Shown one piece after another: positions 24,787 to 33,940 of a DNA stretch of 52,583 bases. Where the stretch lies: positions 1-52,583 of the forward strand of contig JARLIQ010000109.1 of assembly GCA_031291645.1 (NCBI GenBank), in the 5' to 3' direction. This stretch comes from Caulobacteraceae bacterium (GTDB taxonomy: Bacteria; Pseudomonadota; Alphaproteobacteria; Caulobacterales; Caulobacteraceae). The number at the start of each line of letters is the position of its first letter. The stretch's first letter is position 1. The notes under the pieces were generated by a model that made no database searches, was not told the origin of the DNA, and worked only from the letters and a program-made list of their open reading frames with translations. The position numbers and the translations under genes were made by a program.

Positions 24787-26567
24787 TCCGCCGCCCTGGG
24801 CCTGACGAACCGGCCGATGAAGTCGTCGATCGGGTTGTCCACCTTGAACCGGCGCATGATCGCGTACTGCTGCAGGATCGACAGCACGTTGTTCCACGAC
24901 CAGTAGATCAGCAGGCCGACCGTGAACGGGGCCATGATGAAGGTGAACATGATCGGCATCAGCTGGAAGATGCGCTGCTGCGTCGGGTCGGCCTGCGGCG
25001 GGTTCATCGCCTGGCTCAGCCACATGGTGAAGCCGTAGATCAGCGGCCAGGCGCCGATGTGCAGCGAGGTGTCCAGGAAGGTCCCGATCAGCGGGGTGTG
25101 CGCCGGGTTCCAGGGGATCAGGCCGAACAGGTTCAGGACCGTCGTCGGGTCCTTGGCCGCCAGGTCGTGGATCCAGCCGTAGAAGGGCGCCTGGCGCATC
25201 TCGATGGTGACCGTCAGCACCTTGTACAGCGAGTAGAACACCGGAATCTGGATCAGCATGGGCAGGCAGCCCATCAGCGGATTGATCTTCTCCCGCTGAT
25301 AGAGGGCCATGGTCTCCTGCTGCAGCTTGGCCTGGTCCGAGCCGTGCTGCTTCTTCAGCGCCTCCATCATCGGCTGGATCTTCTTCATCTTGCTGATCGA
25401 CTCGTAGCTCTTGTTGGCGAGCGGGAAGAAGACCAGCTTGACGAGGACGGTCAGGGCCAGGATCGAAAGACCGATGCTGCCGATGTAGCCCTTGAGGAAC
25501 TCCAGCACGATGAACAGCGGCTGGGTGAAGAACCAGAGATTGCCCCAGTCGACCGCCCAGTCGAACTTCGGGATGCCGTACTGCTTGCCGTAGGCCTTGA
25601 GGGCCGGGACGGTCTTGGCGCCGGCGAAGACGTGGATGGTGCGGGTGACGGTCTGGCCGGGGGCGATGGTCTGGGGCGCGCCCAGGAAGCCGGACTTGTA
25701 GACGTCGACCCCGCCCTGGTCCTGCACCGGGAACTTGGCGGTGATGTCCTCGGACTGGTCCGGGATCAGGGCCGACAGCCAGTATTTCTCGGTCACGCCC
25801 AGCCAGCCGCCCTTGGCGGACAGGTCGGGATAGCCCTTCTTCTTCCAGTCCTTGTACTTGGCCAGCTTCAGCGTGCCGCCCAGGATGCCGACAGCGCCTT
25901 CGTGGACGATGTTGCTGTTGACCATGTCGGCCGGCATGCCCTGCTGCTCGACCATGCCGTAGGCGCGCAGCAAGGCGGGCTGGGCCGCGCCGTTGGTCAC
26001 CTGGTCGGCGACGGTGAACATGGCGTTGTCGTCGACGCTGATGGTGCGCGTGAAGCGCACGCCCTGGGCGTCATAGGTCAGGACCAGCGGCGTCTGGGGC
26101 GTCAGCCTCGCGCCGGGCTGGGCGGTCCACTGGATGGCGTCGACGTCCGGCAGGTCCTGGGCGTTGCTCGGCAGCCAGCCGGTCTGGATGAACCAGGCGT
26201 GCGGCCCGCCCGCGGGACGCAGCAGCTCGACCATCGGCGACTTGGGATCGGGCGTTACGTGGTAGCGCTTGAGGTACAGCTCGTCGATCCGCGCGCCGCG
26301 CAGGGTGATGCGGCCGGTCAGGCTGGGCGTGTCGATCGCCACCTGCGGGCTGGCCGCAACCGCCGGCGCGGGCGCCAGGACGCCGAGGCTGGCCTGGCTG
26401 GGCGCGGCGCCGGGGTGCTGCTGGGCGGCGGCGACGGCCTGGGCGCGCTGGAGCTCGGCCTGGTGCTTCTTGGCCTGCGGCCCGAGCACGAAGACCTGGT
26501 AAACCACCAGGATCGCCATAGCGCAGAGCACGAATATGATCGTGTTGCGGCCGGAATCGTTTTCCAT
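24783..26567 (-). CDS. yidC: Membrane protein insertase YidC
   Basis: A 594-residue inner-membrane insertase, full length for a Gram-negative YidC. It has an N-terminal helix ([20 protein letters not shown]), a large periplasmic beta-domain (about residues 60-350), and the conserved five-helix core with [58 protein letters not shown] and [22 protein letters not shown]. It inserts proteins with or without SecYEG. It starts nine bases after rnpA; no yidD lies between them, although yidD is often there. The ribosome site is weak, suggesting coupling to rnpA. Confidence 0.98.
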   Translation of the reverse strand: MENDSGRNTIIFVLCAMAILVVYQVFVLGPQAKKHQAELQRAQAVAAAQQHPGAAPSQASLGVLAPAPAVAASPQVAIDTPSLTGRITLRGARIDELYLKRYHVTPDPKSPMVELLRPAGGPHAWFIQTGWLPSNAQDLPDVDAIQWTAQPGARLTPQTPLVLTYDAQGVRFTRTISVDDNAMFTVADQVTNGAAQPALLRAYGMVEQQGMPADMVNSNIVHEGAVGILGGTLKLAKYKDWKKKGYPDLSAKGGWLGVTEKYWLSALIPDQSEDITAKFPVQDQGGVDVYKSGFLGAPQTIAPGQTVTRTIHVFAGAKTVPALKAYGKQYGIPKFDWAVDWGNLWFFTQPLFIVLEFLKGYIGSIGLSILALTVLVKLVFFPLANKSYESISKMKKIQPMMEALKKQHGSDQAKLQQETMALYQREKINPLMGCLPMLIQIPVFYSLYKVLTVTIEMRQAPFYGWIHDLAAKDPTTVLNLFGLIPWNPAHTPLIGTFLDTSLHIGAWPLIYGFTMWLSQAMNPPQADPTQQRIFQLMPIMFTFIMAPFTVGLLIYWSWNNVLSILQQYAIMRRFKVDNPIDDFIGRFVRPRAAE

Positions 26568-26576
26568 GGATAGGGC

Positions 26577-26978
26577 TTACCGGAGAGCGGCCGGCGCGGG
26601 GGCCGCGGGGACCTGATTGGCGGCGAGGCTTATCAGCGCGTTTTTGACATCGTCAAGCAAACGGGCCCAGGGACGCGCCGCCGTTCCGCCCCGGGCGATG
26701 AACACATAGTCGAACCCGGCCCGTCCATGAAGGGGCAGGGTCAGCCTGGCCGCCTCGCGCAGCCGGCGCTTGGCGCGGTTGCGCACGACCGCGCCGCCGA
26801 TCTTGCGCGTCGCGGTGAAGCCGGCGCGGATCTGGCTGCGTTCGGACGAGCGGTCCAGCGCCTGGACCACCACGGCGCCGCGCGCGCAGGACGCGCCCTT
26901 GGCCGCGGCCAGGAATTCGGCGCGGCGCTTCATCCGCTCGATGTCGAGATCCTGGTTTGGCAAGGTTTGGCTGGTCAT
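26577..26978 (-). CDS. rnpA: Ribonuclease P protein component
   Basis: A 133-residue basic protein, the protein subunit of RNase P that processes tRNA 5' ends. The RNR signature is in RKIGGAVVRNRAKRRLREAAR, and the preceding RAGFTATRK strand is typical. The C-terminal tail (NQVPAAPAPAALR) is Ala/Pro-rich. The start is uncertain: ATG 26978 gives MTSQTLPNQDLDIERMKRRAEF, while the in-frame ATG at 26933 gives the shorter family-like MKRRAEFLAAAK. Neither has a well-spaced ribosome site. It lies between rpmH and yidC on one transcript. Confidence 0.93.
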   Translation of the reverse strand: MTSQTLPNQDLDIERMKRRAEFLAAAKGASCARGAVVVQALDRSSERSQIRAGFTATRKIGGAVVRNRAKRRLREAARLTLPLHGRAGFDYVFIARGGTAARPWARLLDDVKNALISLAANQVPAAPAPAALR

Positions 26979-27034
26979 CGCGGACGCCAGGGTTCCTCAC
27001 CGACCCGTCGATGGACGGGGCCCGAGGAGAGGTC

Positions 27035-27169
27035 CTAGGCGGTCAGGCGCTTGCGGCCCTTGGCCCGGCGACGGGCGACGACCTTGCGGCCGTTCATGGT
27101 GGCCATGCGCGCGCGGTAGCCGTGACGGCGCTTACGCACGAGTCGAGACGGCTGGTAAGTCCGCTTCAC
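27035..27169 (-). CDS. rpmH: 50S ribosomal protein L34
   Basis: A 44-residue, highly basic ribosomal protein: [20 protein letters not shown] at the start, then [20 protein letters not shown] and LTA. The length and sequence are standard for L34. The start is a GTG at 27169 with GGAG about eight bases upstream. It opens the rpmH-rnpA-yidC-engB cluster; a promoter is visible at 27211-27240. Confidence 0.98.
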   Translation of the reverse strand: MKRTYQPSRLVRKRRHGYRARMATMNGRKVVARRRAKGRKRLTA

Positions 27170-27210
27170 GGTGACGGCTCCAATTGAAAGGGCTCGAAAA
27201 AAGAGCGCGG

Positions 27211-27240
27211 TGGATACGCGCCGCGGGCCGGGTCTGTCAA
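27211..27240 (-). promoter_or_regulatory. Probable rpmH operon promoter
   Basis: Reading the minus strand, TTGACA (27240-27235) is followed 18 bases later by TATCCA (27216-27211), about 42 bases before the GTG of rpmH. The -35 is perfect; the -10 keeps TAT and the final purine-like position only. Just downstream a run of six T's on the same strand lies in the leader. Confidence 0.55.
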
Positions 27241-27259
27241 CCTCGAACCGCCCGGGTCC

Positions 27260-28243
27260 TCAAGAATCCGGCCGGATCACCGCCTTGCCCACCACCTTGC
27301 GGTCGGCCAGGAGGTCGAAGGCCTCGCGCCAGCGCTCCAGCGGCAGCTCGGCGTGGACCCGCGGGCGGATCAGGCCCTGGTCGGCGAGGTCCCACACCGC
27401 CTGGGCGTTCTCGCGCCCCTTCTCGGGGAAGCGGCGGCCGTACTCGCCGGCCCGCACCCCGATCACCGAGAAGCCCTTGATCAGCGGCATGTTGACCGAG
27501 ACGGTGGGGATGCGGCCGGAGGTGAAGCCCACCACCAGCAGCCGGCCGTCGAAGGCGATGCAGCGGACGCTCTCGTCGAACACGTCGCCGCCGACCGGGT
27601 CATAGATGATGTCCGCCCCCGCCCCGCCGGTGATCGCCTTGACCGTCTCGCGGAAGCCGCCGGTGACGTTGACCAGGGCGTCAGGCGCATAGGCCGCGGC
27701 CACCTGGGCCAGCTTCTCGTCCGAGGCGGAGGCGGCGATCACCCGGCAGCCGAGGCGCTTGGCCAGGTCCACCGCCGCCAGGCCCACCCCGCCGGCCGCG
27801 CCGTGGACCAGCACCCACTCGCCCGGCTGGGCCTGGGCGCGCCGGACCAGGCCGACATAGGCCGTCAGATAGGCCGCGCCGTAGGCCGAGGCCTCGGCGA
27901 AGCTCAGCCGCTCGGGCTTGGGCCTCAGGATCGCCGCGGGGGCGAGGGCGAACTGCGAGAAGCCGCCGGTCTTGGCCCCGCCGACCACCGCGTCGCCGAT
28001 CGACCAGGCGTCCACGCCCTCGCCGACCTCGGCCACCTCGCCGGCCATCTCCATGCCCGGGATGAACGGCAGGGCCGGCCTGTGCTGGTACTCGCCGCGG
28101 GTCATCAGCAGGTCGGGGAAGTTGACCGAGGCGGCGCGGACCTCGACCAGCACCTCGCCGGGACCGGCCCTCGGGGTCTCGACCTCGCGCAGGCCCGCGC
28201 CGGCGTAGTCGGGCGCGAGCGCGTCCACCACGAGGGCGCGCAT
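27260..28243 (-). CDS. NAD(P)H:quinone oxidoreductase-like MDR protein
   Basis: A 327-residue medium-chain dehydrogenase/reductase without zinc ligands, of the zeta-crystallin/quinone-reductase group. Markers are ASVNFPDLLMTRGEYQ near residues 38-53, PGMEMAGEV, and the nucleotide site VHGAAGGVGLAAVDLAKRLG. YDPVGGDVFDESVRCIAFDG is typical of the family. The likely reaction is NADPH-dependent reduction of a quinone or enone. It follows the esterase gene by 14 bases and both follow a TetR gene on the same strand, so the three probably form a small detoxification or catabolic operon. Confidence 0.9.
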   Translation of the reverse strand: MRALVVDALAPDYAGAGLREVETPRAGPGEVLVEVRAASVNFPDLLMTRGEYQHRPALPFIPGMEMAGEVAEVGEGVDAWSIGDAVVGGAKTGGFSQFALAPAAILRPKPERLSFAEASAYGAAYLTAYVGLVRRAQAQPGEWVLVHGAAGGVGLAAVDLAKRLGCRVIAASASDEKLAQVAAAYAPDALVNVTGGFRETVKAITGGAGADIIYDPVGGDVFDESVRCIAFDGRLLVVGFTSGRIPTVSVNMPLIKGFSVIGVRAGEYGRRFPEKGRENAQAVWDLADQGLIRPRVHAELPLERWREAFDLLADRKVVGKAVIRPDS

Positions 28244-28257
28244 CCGGGCCGGCAGGC

Positions 28258-29304
28258 TCAATGGATGCGGCCCTGGCAGCCCTCGCGCATCAGGCCGGCG
28301 ATCTCGCGGCAGGCGATGTCGGCCGCCGGCACCACGCCGGTGAAGGCGGTGAAGCCGTGGGCCAGGGAATCGTAGCAGCGGTAGACCACCGGCACGCCCG
28401 CGTCGCGCAGCCGCTTGGCGTAGGCCTCGCCCTGGTCGACCAGGGGATCGAAGCCGGCGGTGACCACCAGGGCCGGGGCGAGCCCCGACAGGTCCCCCGA
28501 GCGGATCGGCGAGACCCTCGGGTCGGCCGGGTCGGCGTCCGGGCCCAGGTAGTGGCCCATGAACCATTCCATCACCGGCCGCGACAGCGGATAGGCGTCG
28601 GCGTAGGTGGTCATCGACTGGGTTTCGCTGGCGACGTCCACGGCGGGATAGATCAAGAGCTGCATGCACGGCTGCGGCTCGCCGCACCGCTTCATCTCCT
28701 GGGCGAGCACGGCCGCAAAGTTGCCGCCCATGGAGTCTCCGCCGATCGCGACATGGCCGGCCGGCGCGCCGAAGCGGGTCGCGTTGTCCCGCGCCCAGCG
28801 GTAGGCCGCCAGCACGTCCTCCAGGCCCGCGGGGAAGCGGTGCTCCGGCGCCAGGCGGTAGTCCACCGACAGCACCGCGCAGCGCGCCACCTTGGCGATG
28901 ATGCTGCAGAAGGCGTCGCAGGTGTCCAGGTCGCCGATCACCCCGCCGCCGAAATGGGCGAAGACCATCAGGGGCGCGGCCGGATCGAGTTCCGGCGGGC
29001 GGTAGGCGCGAAGGGGGATCGGTCCGCCGGGCCCGTCGATCGACAGGCTCTCCACCTGGACCCCGGGCTCGCGCGCGCCGGCCACCGACGCCAGCGCCTG
29101 CGCCGAGCCGGCGCGCGCCTGTTCGGGCGTCAGGGTGGTCATCGCCGGCGCACTGCGGGCGGCGTTGGCCAGGAACTGCAGGCGGGGGTCGAGGGTGCGG
29201 CCGCCCTGGAACACCACCCCGCCGCCCGCCATGGTGCGCAGGAGCGGGACGGGCAGGGCCAGCAGGACCTTCAGCAGCATTTTCTGAGCGCCGGAGTCGG
29301 CCAT
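28258..29304 (-). CDS. HSL-type alpha/beta hydrolase (esterase)
   Basis: A 348-residue esterase of the hormone-sensitive-lipase family. The oxyanion motif HFGGG (117-121) replaces the usual HGGG, the nucleophile elbow is GDSMGG with Ser191, and the acid and base are in GFDPLVDQGEAY and SLAHGFTAF. DYRLAPEHRFPAGLED is diagnostic for the family. An N-terminal hydrophobic stretch (LLKVLLALPVPLL) could be a cap helix or membrane anchor. It is 11 bases downstream of the TetR gene and upstream of the quinone reductase gene on the same strand. The substrate is probably a short- to medium-chain ester. Confidence 0.92.
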   Translation of the reverse strand: MADSGAQKMLLKVLLALPVPLLRTMAGGGVVFQGGRTLDPRLQFLANAARSAPAMTTLTPEQARAGSAQALASVAGAREPGVQVESLSIDGPGGPIPLRAYRPPELDPAAPLMVFAHFGGGVIGDLDTCDAFCSIIAKVARCAVLSVDYRLAPEHRFPAGLEDVLAAYRWARDNATRFGAPAGHVAIGGDSMGGNFAAVLAQEMKRCGEPQPCMQLLIYPAVDVASETQSMTTYADAYPLSRPVMEWFMGHYLGPDADPADPRVSPIRSGDLSGLAPALVVTAGFDPLVDQGEAYAKRLRDAGVPVVYRCYDSLAHGFTAFTGVVPAADIACREIAGLMREGCQGRIH

Positions 29305-29315
29305 GGCGCGCGCCT

Positions 29316-29951
29316 CTAGACCTTCGGGGGCGGCAGGGCGGGCAGGCCGCCCAGGATCATCTGGACGGCGAACTCCACCGCCGCCGGCACGTCGATCGGC
29401 CGCCGCTCCAGCATCCGCTCGCCGACCTCGCGGGCGATGGCGATGCAGGCGGCCGCCAGGAACTCGGAATCCACCCTGGGCCCCGCGCCCCGGTCCAGCG
29501 CGTCGGAGATCGACCAGCGGACCTGGTCGAACACCGCCTTCATCTCCGGCGTCTCGCCCTGGACGTGCGGGTGGCGATGGTCGACGGCCGTGGGCTGGTT
29601 GCGCCAGGCCTCGTCCTCTTCGACGATGAAGTTGAAATAGGCGGTGATGGCGCCGCGGATATAGCTAGGGAAGTCGCCGGCGGCCTCGTACTGGGCCTGC
29701 AGGATCGGGCGGAACCGGCGCGCCCCGTCGTCGGACAGCGCCTCGTACACTTCCTCTTTCGAACGGTAGTAGTTGTAGAAGGCGCCGACCGACAGATTGG
29801 TCCGCCGGATGATGTCGCGCACCGTGGCGACCTCGTAGCCCAGTTCCCCGAAAACACCGCGCGCGGCATCCAGGATCGCGCGGCGATTCTGCTGCTTGGT
29901 CTGCTCGCGCTTGCCGGTGGAGGGGACGCTCAGGGTCACGAGGTCGGACAT
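29316..29951 (-). CDS. TetR-family transcriptional regulator
   Basis: A 211-residue repressor-type protein. The N-terminal helix-turn-helix lies at about residues 25-72 (AILDAARGVFGELGYEVATV, DIIRRTNLSVGAFYNYYRSK), with the standard YNYYRSKEE recognition end. The C-terminal ligand domain has no clear signature. It leads the TetR-esterase-quinone reductase run and probably regulates it and itself. The short spacer upstream shows no obvious palindrome. An extended 17-residue basic N-terminus (TGKREQTKQQNRR) precedes the HTH. Confidence 0.92.
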   Translation of the reverse strand: MSDLVTLSVPSTGKREQTKQQNRRAILDAARGVFGELGYEVATVRDIIRRTNLSVGAFYNYYRSKEEVYEALSDDGARRFRPILQAQYEAAGDFPSYIRGAITAYFNFIVEEDEAWRNQPTAVDHRHPHVQGETPEMKAVFDQVRWSISDALDRGAGPRVDSEFLAAACIAIAREVGERMLERRPIDVPAAVEFAVQMILGGLPALPPPKV

Positions 29952-30033
29952 TCGTACTCGGAAGGTGTCTCAGGGCCAGGGACGGCTTGACCTAGACAGA
30001 GCCTTATTCCGGCCGCGCGGGCAAGAGGGGCGA

Positions 30034-30393
30034 TCAGCCTCCGGTATTCCCCGGCCGCAGCGCCGAGGGCGAACAGCGCGTCAGGCAGCTGACCCAGGTC
30101 CCCGAACACGACTCGGCGTCCTCGGCCGACGTGCAGAAGTAGTAGGCCTGGGCGCAGCCCAGCCGGCACTGGCCGGCGTCGACGGGAATGGCGCTGGCGA
30201 TCGGGCTCGGCGGGGCCAGGGGCGCCGGCCGGACCGGCGCGCGCGGGACCGCCTGCGCGCCGCGCAGCACCACGATGCGCTTGGGCGTCGGCGCGGCCGC
30301 CTCGCCCGCCTTGGCCGCGGCGAGGCCGGGCGAGGCGCAGGCCGCGGCCGCAAGGCCGACCGTCAGGGCCAGGACGAGGATGGACGCGCGCAT
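30034..30393 (-). CDS. Small secreted protein with mirror-symmetric cysteines
   Basis: A 119-residue protein of unknown function. Residues 1 to about 26 form a signal peptide. A Pro/Ala-rich linker (residues 45-70) leads to a domain with six cysteines, C76, C80, C87, C96, C103 and C107, spaced 3-6-8-6-3, a mirror-symmetric pattern. Helical positions i, i+4, i+11 on each side would put three cysteines on one face of each of two helices, so a disulfide-stapled helical hairpin is a reasonable model. GAAGGG lies upstream of the ATG at 30393. It stands alone between the TetR operon and the divergent SDR gene. Confidence 0.7.
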   Translation of the reverse strand: MRASILVLALTVGLAAAACASPGLAAAKAGEAAAPTPKRIVVLRGAQAVPRAPVRPAPLAPPSPIASAIPVDAGQCRLGCAQAYYFCTSAEDAESCSGTWVSCLTRCSPSALRPGNTGG

Positions 30394-30528
30394 GCGCCCT
30401 TCTTGCGCGTCCCGCGGTTAAGTCGCCGTTAACCACGTCGAAGACCGCCTGGCTTGCATTTTTGAGGCCCGCGCACGGCGGCGATGGCGTTACAAGCGGA
30501 CTTTCGCCGCCAGCCCGAGAGAACCGCC

Positions 30529-31293
30529 ATGCCGACCGCCACCAAGATCGCCCTCGTCACGGGCGCCAGCCGCGGCCTGGGCCGCAACACCGCCCTGCAC
30601 CTGGCGGACCGCGGCGTCGACCTGATCGCCACCTATCATTCGCGGCGCGAGGACGCCGACCAGCTGGTCGGCGAGATCGAGGCCAAGGGCCGCAAGGCCG
30701 TCGCCCTGCAGCTCGACACCGGTGACGCGAAGGCCTTCCCCGCCTTCGCCGGACAGGTCCGCGGCGCGCTGGACAGCGCCTGGGGCCGCGAGCGCTTCGA
30801 CTATCTGGTCAACAACGCCGGGACCGGGGTCCGCGCCGCCTTCGCCGAGACGAGCGAGGCGCAGTTCGACCAGATGATGAACATCCACCTGAAGGGCGTC
30901 TTCTTCCTCACCCAGGCCCTGCTGCCCCTGCTGGCGGACGGCGGGCGGATCGTGAACCTGTCCAGCGGCCTGACCCGCTTCACCCTGCCGGGCATGGCGG
31001 CCTATGCGGCGATGAAGGGCGGGATCGAGGTCCTGACCCACTACCTGGCCAGGGAGCTGGGCGCGCGGGGGATCGCGGTCAACACCGTCGCGCCCGGCGC
31101 GATCGAGACCGATTTCGGCGGCGGCGCCGTGCGCGACATCCCCGAGGTCAACCGCAACGTGGCGGAGGCGACGGCGCTCGGGCGCGCCGGGGTCCCGGAC
31201 GACATCGGGCCGATGATCGCCGCCCTGCTGTCCGACGACAACCGCTGGATCAACGGCCAGCGGATCGAGGTGTCGGGCGGCGTCTACCTCTAG
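30529..31293 (+). CDS. SDR-family oxidoreductase
   Basis: A 254-residue classical SDR. It has TGASRGLG near residues 11-18, NNAGTGV, the catalytic Ser in NLSSGLTRF and YxxxK in AAYAAMKGG. YHSRREDADQL after strand 2 suggests NADP(H) preference. The C-terminal GQRIEVSGGVYL is typical of reductases acting on sugars or keto esters. An in-frame ATG at 30484 exists, but GAGAGAA sits before the ATG at 30529 and this start gives the usual family N-terminus. It ends directly in the repeat element: the TAG stop is part of the palindrome at 31292. Confidence 0.9.
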   Translation: MPTATKIALVTGASRGLGRNTALHLADRGVDLIATYHSRREDADQLVGEIEAKGRKAVALQLDTGDAKAFPAFAGQVRGALDSAWGRERFDYLVNNAGTGVRAAFAETSEAQFDQMMNIHLKGVFFLTQALLPLLADGGRIVNLSSGLTRFTLPGMAAYAAMKGGIEVLTHYLARELGARGIAVNTVAPGAIETDFGGGAVRDIPEVNRNVAEATALGRAGVPDDIGPMIAALLSDDNRWINGQRIEVSGGVYL

Positions 31294-31340
31294 ACCATTT
31301 TCCGCCGAAGTGGATACCGGTTCGGCGTAGAAAATGGTCT
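31292..31340. repeat. Dispersed intergenic palindrome, copy 2
   Basis: Outer arms AGACCATTTTC/GAAAATGGTCT (31292-31302, 31330-31340) and inner arms CGCCGAA/TTCGGCG (31303-31309, 31321-31327). The apex, read on the minus strand, is CCGGTATCCACTT, closely like the apex of copy 1. The left arm overlaps the stop codon of the SDR gene. It lies at a convergent junction and may also act as a terminator. Confidence 0.75.
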
Positions 31341-31356
31341 AATTATAAGATTTTAT

Positions 31357-31392
31357 GAGCATTTGCCGGTTCAAGCGAACCGGCAAATGCTC
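31357..31392. terminator. 16-base-pair hairpin at a convergent junction
   Basis: Perfect arms GAGCATTTGCCGGTTC and its complement with a 4-base loop (AAGC), followed by TAGA. It is adjacent to the copy-2 palindrome and sits between the SDR (+) and DUF72 (-) stops. An AT-rich stretch to its left gives T-rich RNA for minus-strand transcripts, so it could terminate the DUF72 gene. Confidence 0.6.
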
Positions 31393-31401
31393 TAGACGAC
31401 C

Positions 31402-32214
31402 TCAGGCCGTCGCGTCGCACCGGGCCTGCAGCGCCATCGCCCCGGCCGGCGCGCGGACCTTGCCCTCGTGGATGATGAAGGCGAAGACCTCGCGCGGGGT
31501 CCTGGGCGCGGCGTTGGCTGGGTCGGCCAGGGTCAGGTCGGCGGGAACCCCGCCCTCGGCCCAGGTCTTCAGCCGGCCCGCCCAGTCGTCCAGCGCCGAG
31601 GGCGCATAGGCGGTCTCCACGTCGTCCGAACCGGTCTGCAACCGGGCATAGACAAAGTCGCCGGTCGCGTCGGCGATCGCCGGATAGGTCTGGTGGTCCG
31701 CGAACACCACCGGAATCCGGAACCGCCGCAGCAGGGCGATGAAGGCGGGGTGCGAGAAGCTGTCGTGGCGCACCTCCACGCAGTGGCGAATCGCCCGGCC
31801 GTCGACCGTCCGGGGCAGGAGTTCGAGGAAGGCGCCGAAGTCGGCCTCGTCGAACTTCTTGGTCGGCGCGAACTGCCAGAGGATGGGGCCGAGCTTGTCG
31901 CCCAGTTCGGTCAGGCCCTGGTCGAAGAATCGGCCGATCGATTCGCCCGCCTCGGCCAGCACCCGGCGGTTGGTGGTGAAGCGCGAGCCCTTCAGGGTGA
32001 AGACGAACCCATCGGGCGTCTCGGCCGCCCACCTGCGATAGCTCTCCGGCTTCTGGGAGCCGTAGTAGGTCGCGTTGATCTCTATCGCCGTCAGCTTGCG
32101 GCTGGCGTAGGCCAGCTCGTTCTTCTGGGCCAGGTCGGCCGGATAGAAGACGCCGCGCCAGGGCGCGAAGGTCCAGCCGCCGACGCCGATTCTGATCTCG
32201 CCTCGTTTTTCCAT
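31402..32214 (-). CDS. DUF72 domain-containing protein
   Basis: A 270-residue TIM-barrel-like DUF72 protein. Typical segments are IGVGGWTFAPWRGVFYP near the start, AIEINATYYGSQ, GFVFTLKGSRFTTNRR, LGPILWQFAPT, CVEVRHDSF and FAFIIHEGKVRAPAGA at the end. The family is widespread and of unproven function; some members have been suggested to be endonuclease-like or to bind nucleic acids. Length is normal. It is monocistronic, with a 270-base divergent spacer to the efflux operon. That spacer contains GCTAAGGG at 32352-32359, a possible -10 for the efflux genes. Confidence 0.93.
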   Translation of the reverse strand: MEKRGEIRIGVGGWTFAPWRGVFYPADLAQKNELAYASRKLTAIEINATYYGSQKPESYRRWAAETPDGFVFTLKGSRFTTNRRVLAEAGESIGRFFDQGLTELGDKLGPILWQFAPTKKFDEADFGAFLELLPRTVDGRAIRHCVEVRHDSFSHPAFIALLRRFRIPVVFADHQTYPAIADATGDFVYARLQTGSDDVETAYAPSALDDWAGRLKTWAEGGVPADLTLADPANAAPRTPREVFAFIIHEGKVRAPAGAMALQARCDATA

Positions 32215-32485
32215 GGCGCTCTGAAATCCTTCTCCGCTTTCTGGACGTTGCCCAGTCCTGCGTCCAGCTTTGCCCGCCCGCGAACCTGAATCCGGCCGCT
32301 CCGGCCGCCCGAACGGCGTGGTCGGATAGACACGACATAAAGAATTTCGACGCTAAGGGTTCGCATGACTCATTCTTAACGGGTAGAAACCCGCCCGCTC
32401 GGCTAACTCCTGCCCCGTGAACTTCGCGAGGCGCAAGTCAGGGTCCGGGCGCCGGGGGGCAGGGCGATTCTCAGCTGATAAACCG

Positions 32486-33940
32486 ATGAACCGCGGCCTT
32501 GTCCTCACCTTCGCGCTTGCGCCCTGGCTCGCGTCCTGCGCCCTCGGCCCGCCCGTGCGCGCGCCCGACACGCGCCTGCCGCAGGCCTATGAGGCGCCGT
32601 CCGCCGCCGCGGGCGCAGCGGACGTCGACCTCGAACGCTGGTGGACCGCCTACAACGACCCGCAGCTGGAGAGCCTGGTGGCCCAGGCCCTGGCCAATGC
32701 GCCCGACGCGCTCAGCGCCGGCGAGCGGCTGAGGGAGGCCCTGGCCGTGCGCGCCCAGGCCCTGGCCGCCTACAACCCCCAGGGCTCGATCCAGTCGACC
32801 GACACCTACACCGACACCTATGCGATCGGGAAGGCGGCGACCTTCGCGCTCGGCAACGGCGAGACCATCTCGCTGTCGCCCAACGGCTCGACCTACAGCG
32901 CCGGGGTGAATTTCGACGTCAGCTGGGAGGTCGACGTGTTCGGCCGGCGCGCGGCGGCGCGGCGCAAGGCCAACGCCGACCTGGCGGCCGCCCGCTTCGA
33001 CTACGAGGCGACGCGCACCAGCCTGGCGGCCAACGTCGCCGACCAGCTGTTCCAGGCCCGCGGCCTGGCCATCCAGCTCGACGACGCGCGCGAGACGGCG
33101 CGGATCGAGCGCGACCTGCTGGACGTCGCGCGCAAGAAGGCCGACCACGGCCTCGGGCCTGCCACCGACGTCGCCCAGGCCGAGGCCGAGACCGCCCAGA
33201 GCGAGGCCCAGGCCGCCGACCTGGAAGGCCAGCTGCACGCCGCGCGGCGCACCCTGCTGGTGCTGCTCGGCCGGGGCGTGGATCCGCTGGAGAGCCTGCC
33301 GACCCCGGCGAGCGCCGGCGCGCCGCCCGCGGTCCCGTCCAGCGTGCCAGCCGCCTTGATGGCCCGCCGGCCCGACGTGCGCGAGGCCGCCGCCAAGCTG
33401 AAGTCCGCCACCGGCCAGCTCAAGCTGGACGAGCTGGCGCTGTTTCCGAAGTTCACCCTGCAGCCGGGCGTGGGCCTGTCGTCGAACAACCAGTTTGGCT
33501 TTCCGATCACCAGCGACTTCTGGTCGATCGGCCTCGGCCTCGCCCAGCCGGTGCTGGACCTGCCGCGGCTGAAGGCCGAGATACGCGCCCAGGGCGCGCG
33601 CGCCGACCAGGCCGCGATCGCCTATCAGAAGGCGGTCCAGACCGCCTATGGCGAGTCCGAGAACGCCCTGGTGCAGCTGGCCGCCGACGAGGCGCGCATC
33701 CGGCTCCTGACGACCGGCGAGGCCCAGGCCCGCATCGCCTACGACGCCGCGCGCCGGGCCTACGGCGCCGGCATAGACGACCTGACCACCGTGCTCAGCG
33801 CCGAGCGGACCTGGCGCTCGGCCCGCAGCGGCCTGACCGGCGCCCAGGTCCAGGCCCTGCGCCGGTCCGTACAGGCGTTCAAGGCGCTGGGCGGCGGCTG
33901 GTCGCCCGGCGCGCCGGCGGTGGAGCGCGCCGCCCGATGA
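32486..33940 (+). CDS. RND efflux outer-membrane lipoprotein (NodT/OprM type)
   Basis: A 484-residue TolC-family channel. The signal sequence MNRGLVLTFALAPWLASCA contains a lipobox (LASC) with Cys18, as in NodT/OprM proteins. Two repeats of long alpha-hairpins flank beta-strands; VSWEVDVFGRRAAARRKANA and FSIGLGLAQPVLDLPRLKA-like segments are typical. It forms the outer-membrane exit duct of the tripartite pump encoded with the next two genes. The frame is open from 32417, but the ATG at 32486 starts the signal peptide. No good ribosome site is seen. The stop overlaps the adaptor ATG (ATGA), so translation is coupled. Confidence 0.92.
   Translation: MNRGLVLTFALAPWLASCALGPPVRAPDTRLPQAYEAPSAAAGAADVDLERWWTAYNDPQLESLVAQALANAPDALSAGERLREALAVRAQALAAYNPQGSIQSTDTYTDTYAIGKAATFALGNGETISLSPNGSTYSAGVNFDVSWEVDVFGRRAAARRKANADLAAARFDYEATRTSLAANVADQLFQARGLAIQLDDARETARIERDLLDVARKKADHGLGPATDVAQAEAETAQSEAQAADLEGQLHAARRTLLVLLGRGVDPLESLPTPASAGAPPAVPSSVPAALMARRPDVREAAAKLKSATGQLKLDELALFPKFTLQPGVGLSSNNQFGFPITSDFWSIGLGLAQPVLDLPRLKAEIRAQGARADQAAIAYQKAVQTAYGESENALVQLAADEARIRLLTTGEAQARIAYDAARRAYGAGIDDLTTVLSAERTWRSARSGLTGAQVQALRRSVQAFKALGGGWSPGAPAVERAAR

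Noticed and set aside
27035-27260. Chromosome replication origin next to rpmH
   Set aside because: rpmH is often near dnaA and oriC in gammaproteobacteria, but no dnaA gene or cluster of DnaA boxes (TTATCCACA) is visible here.
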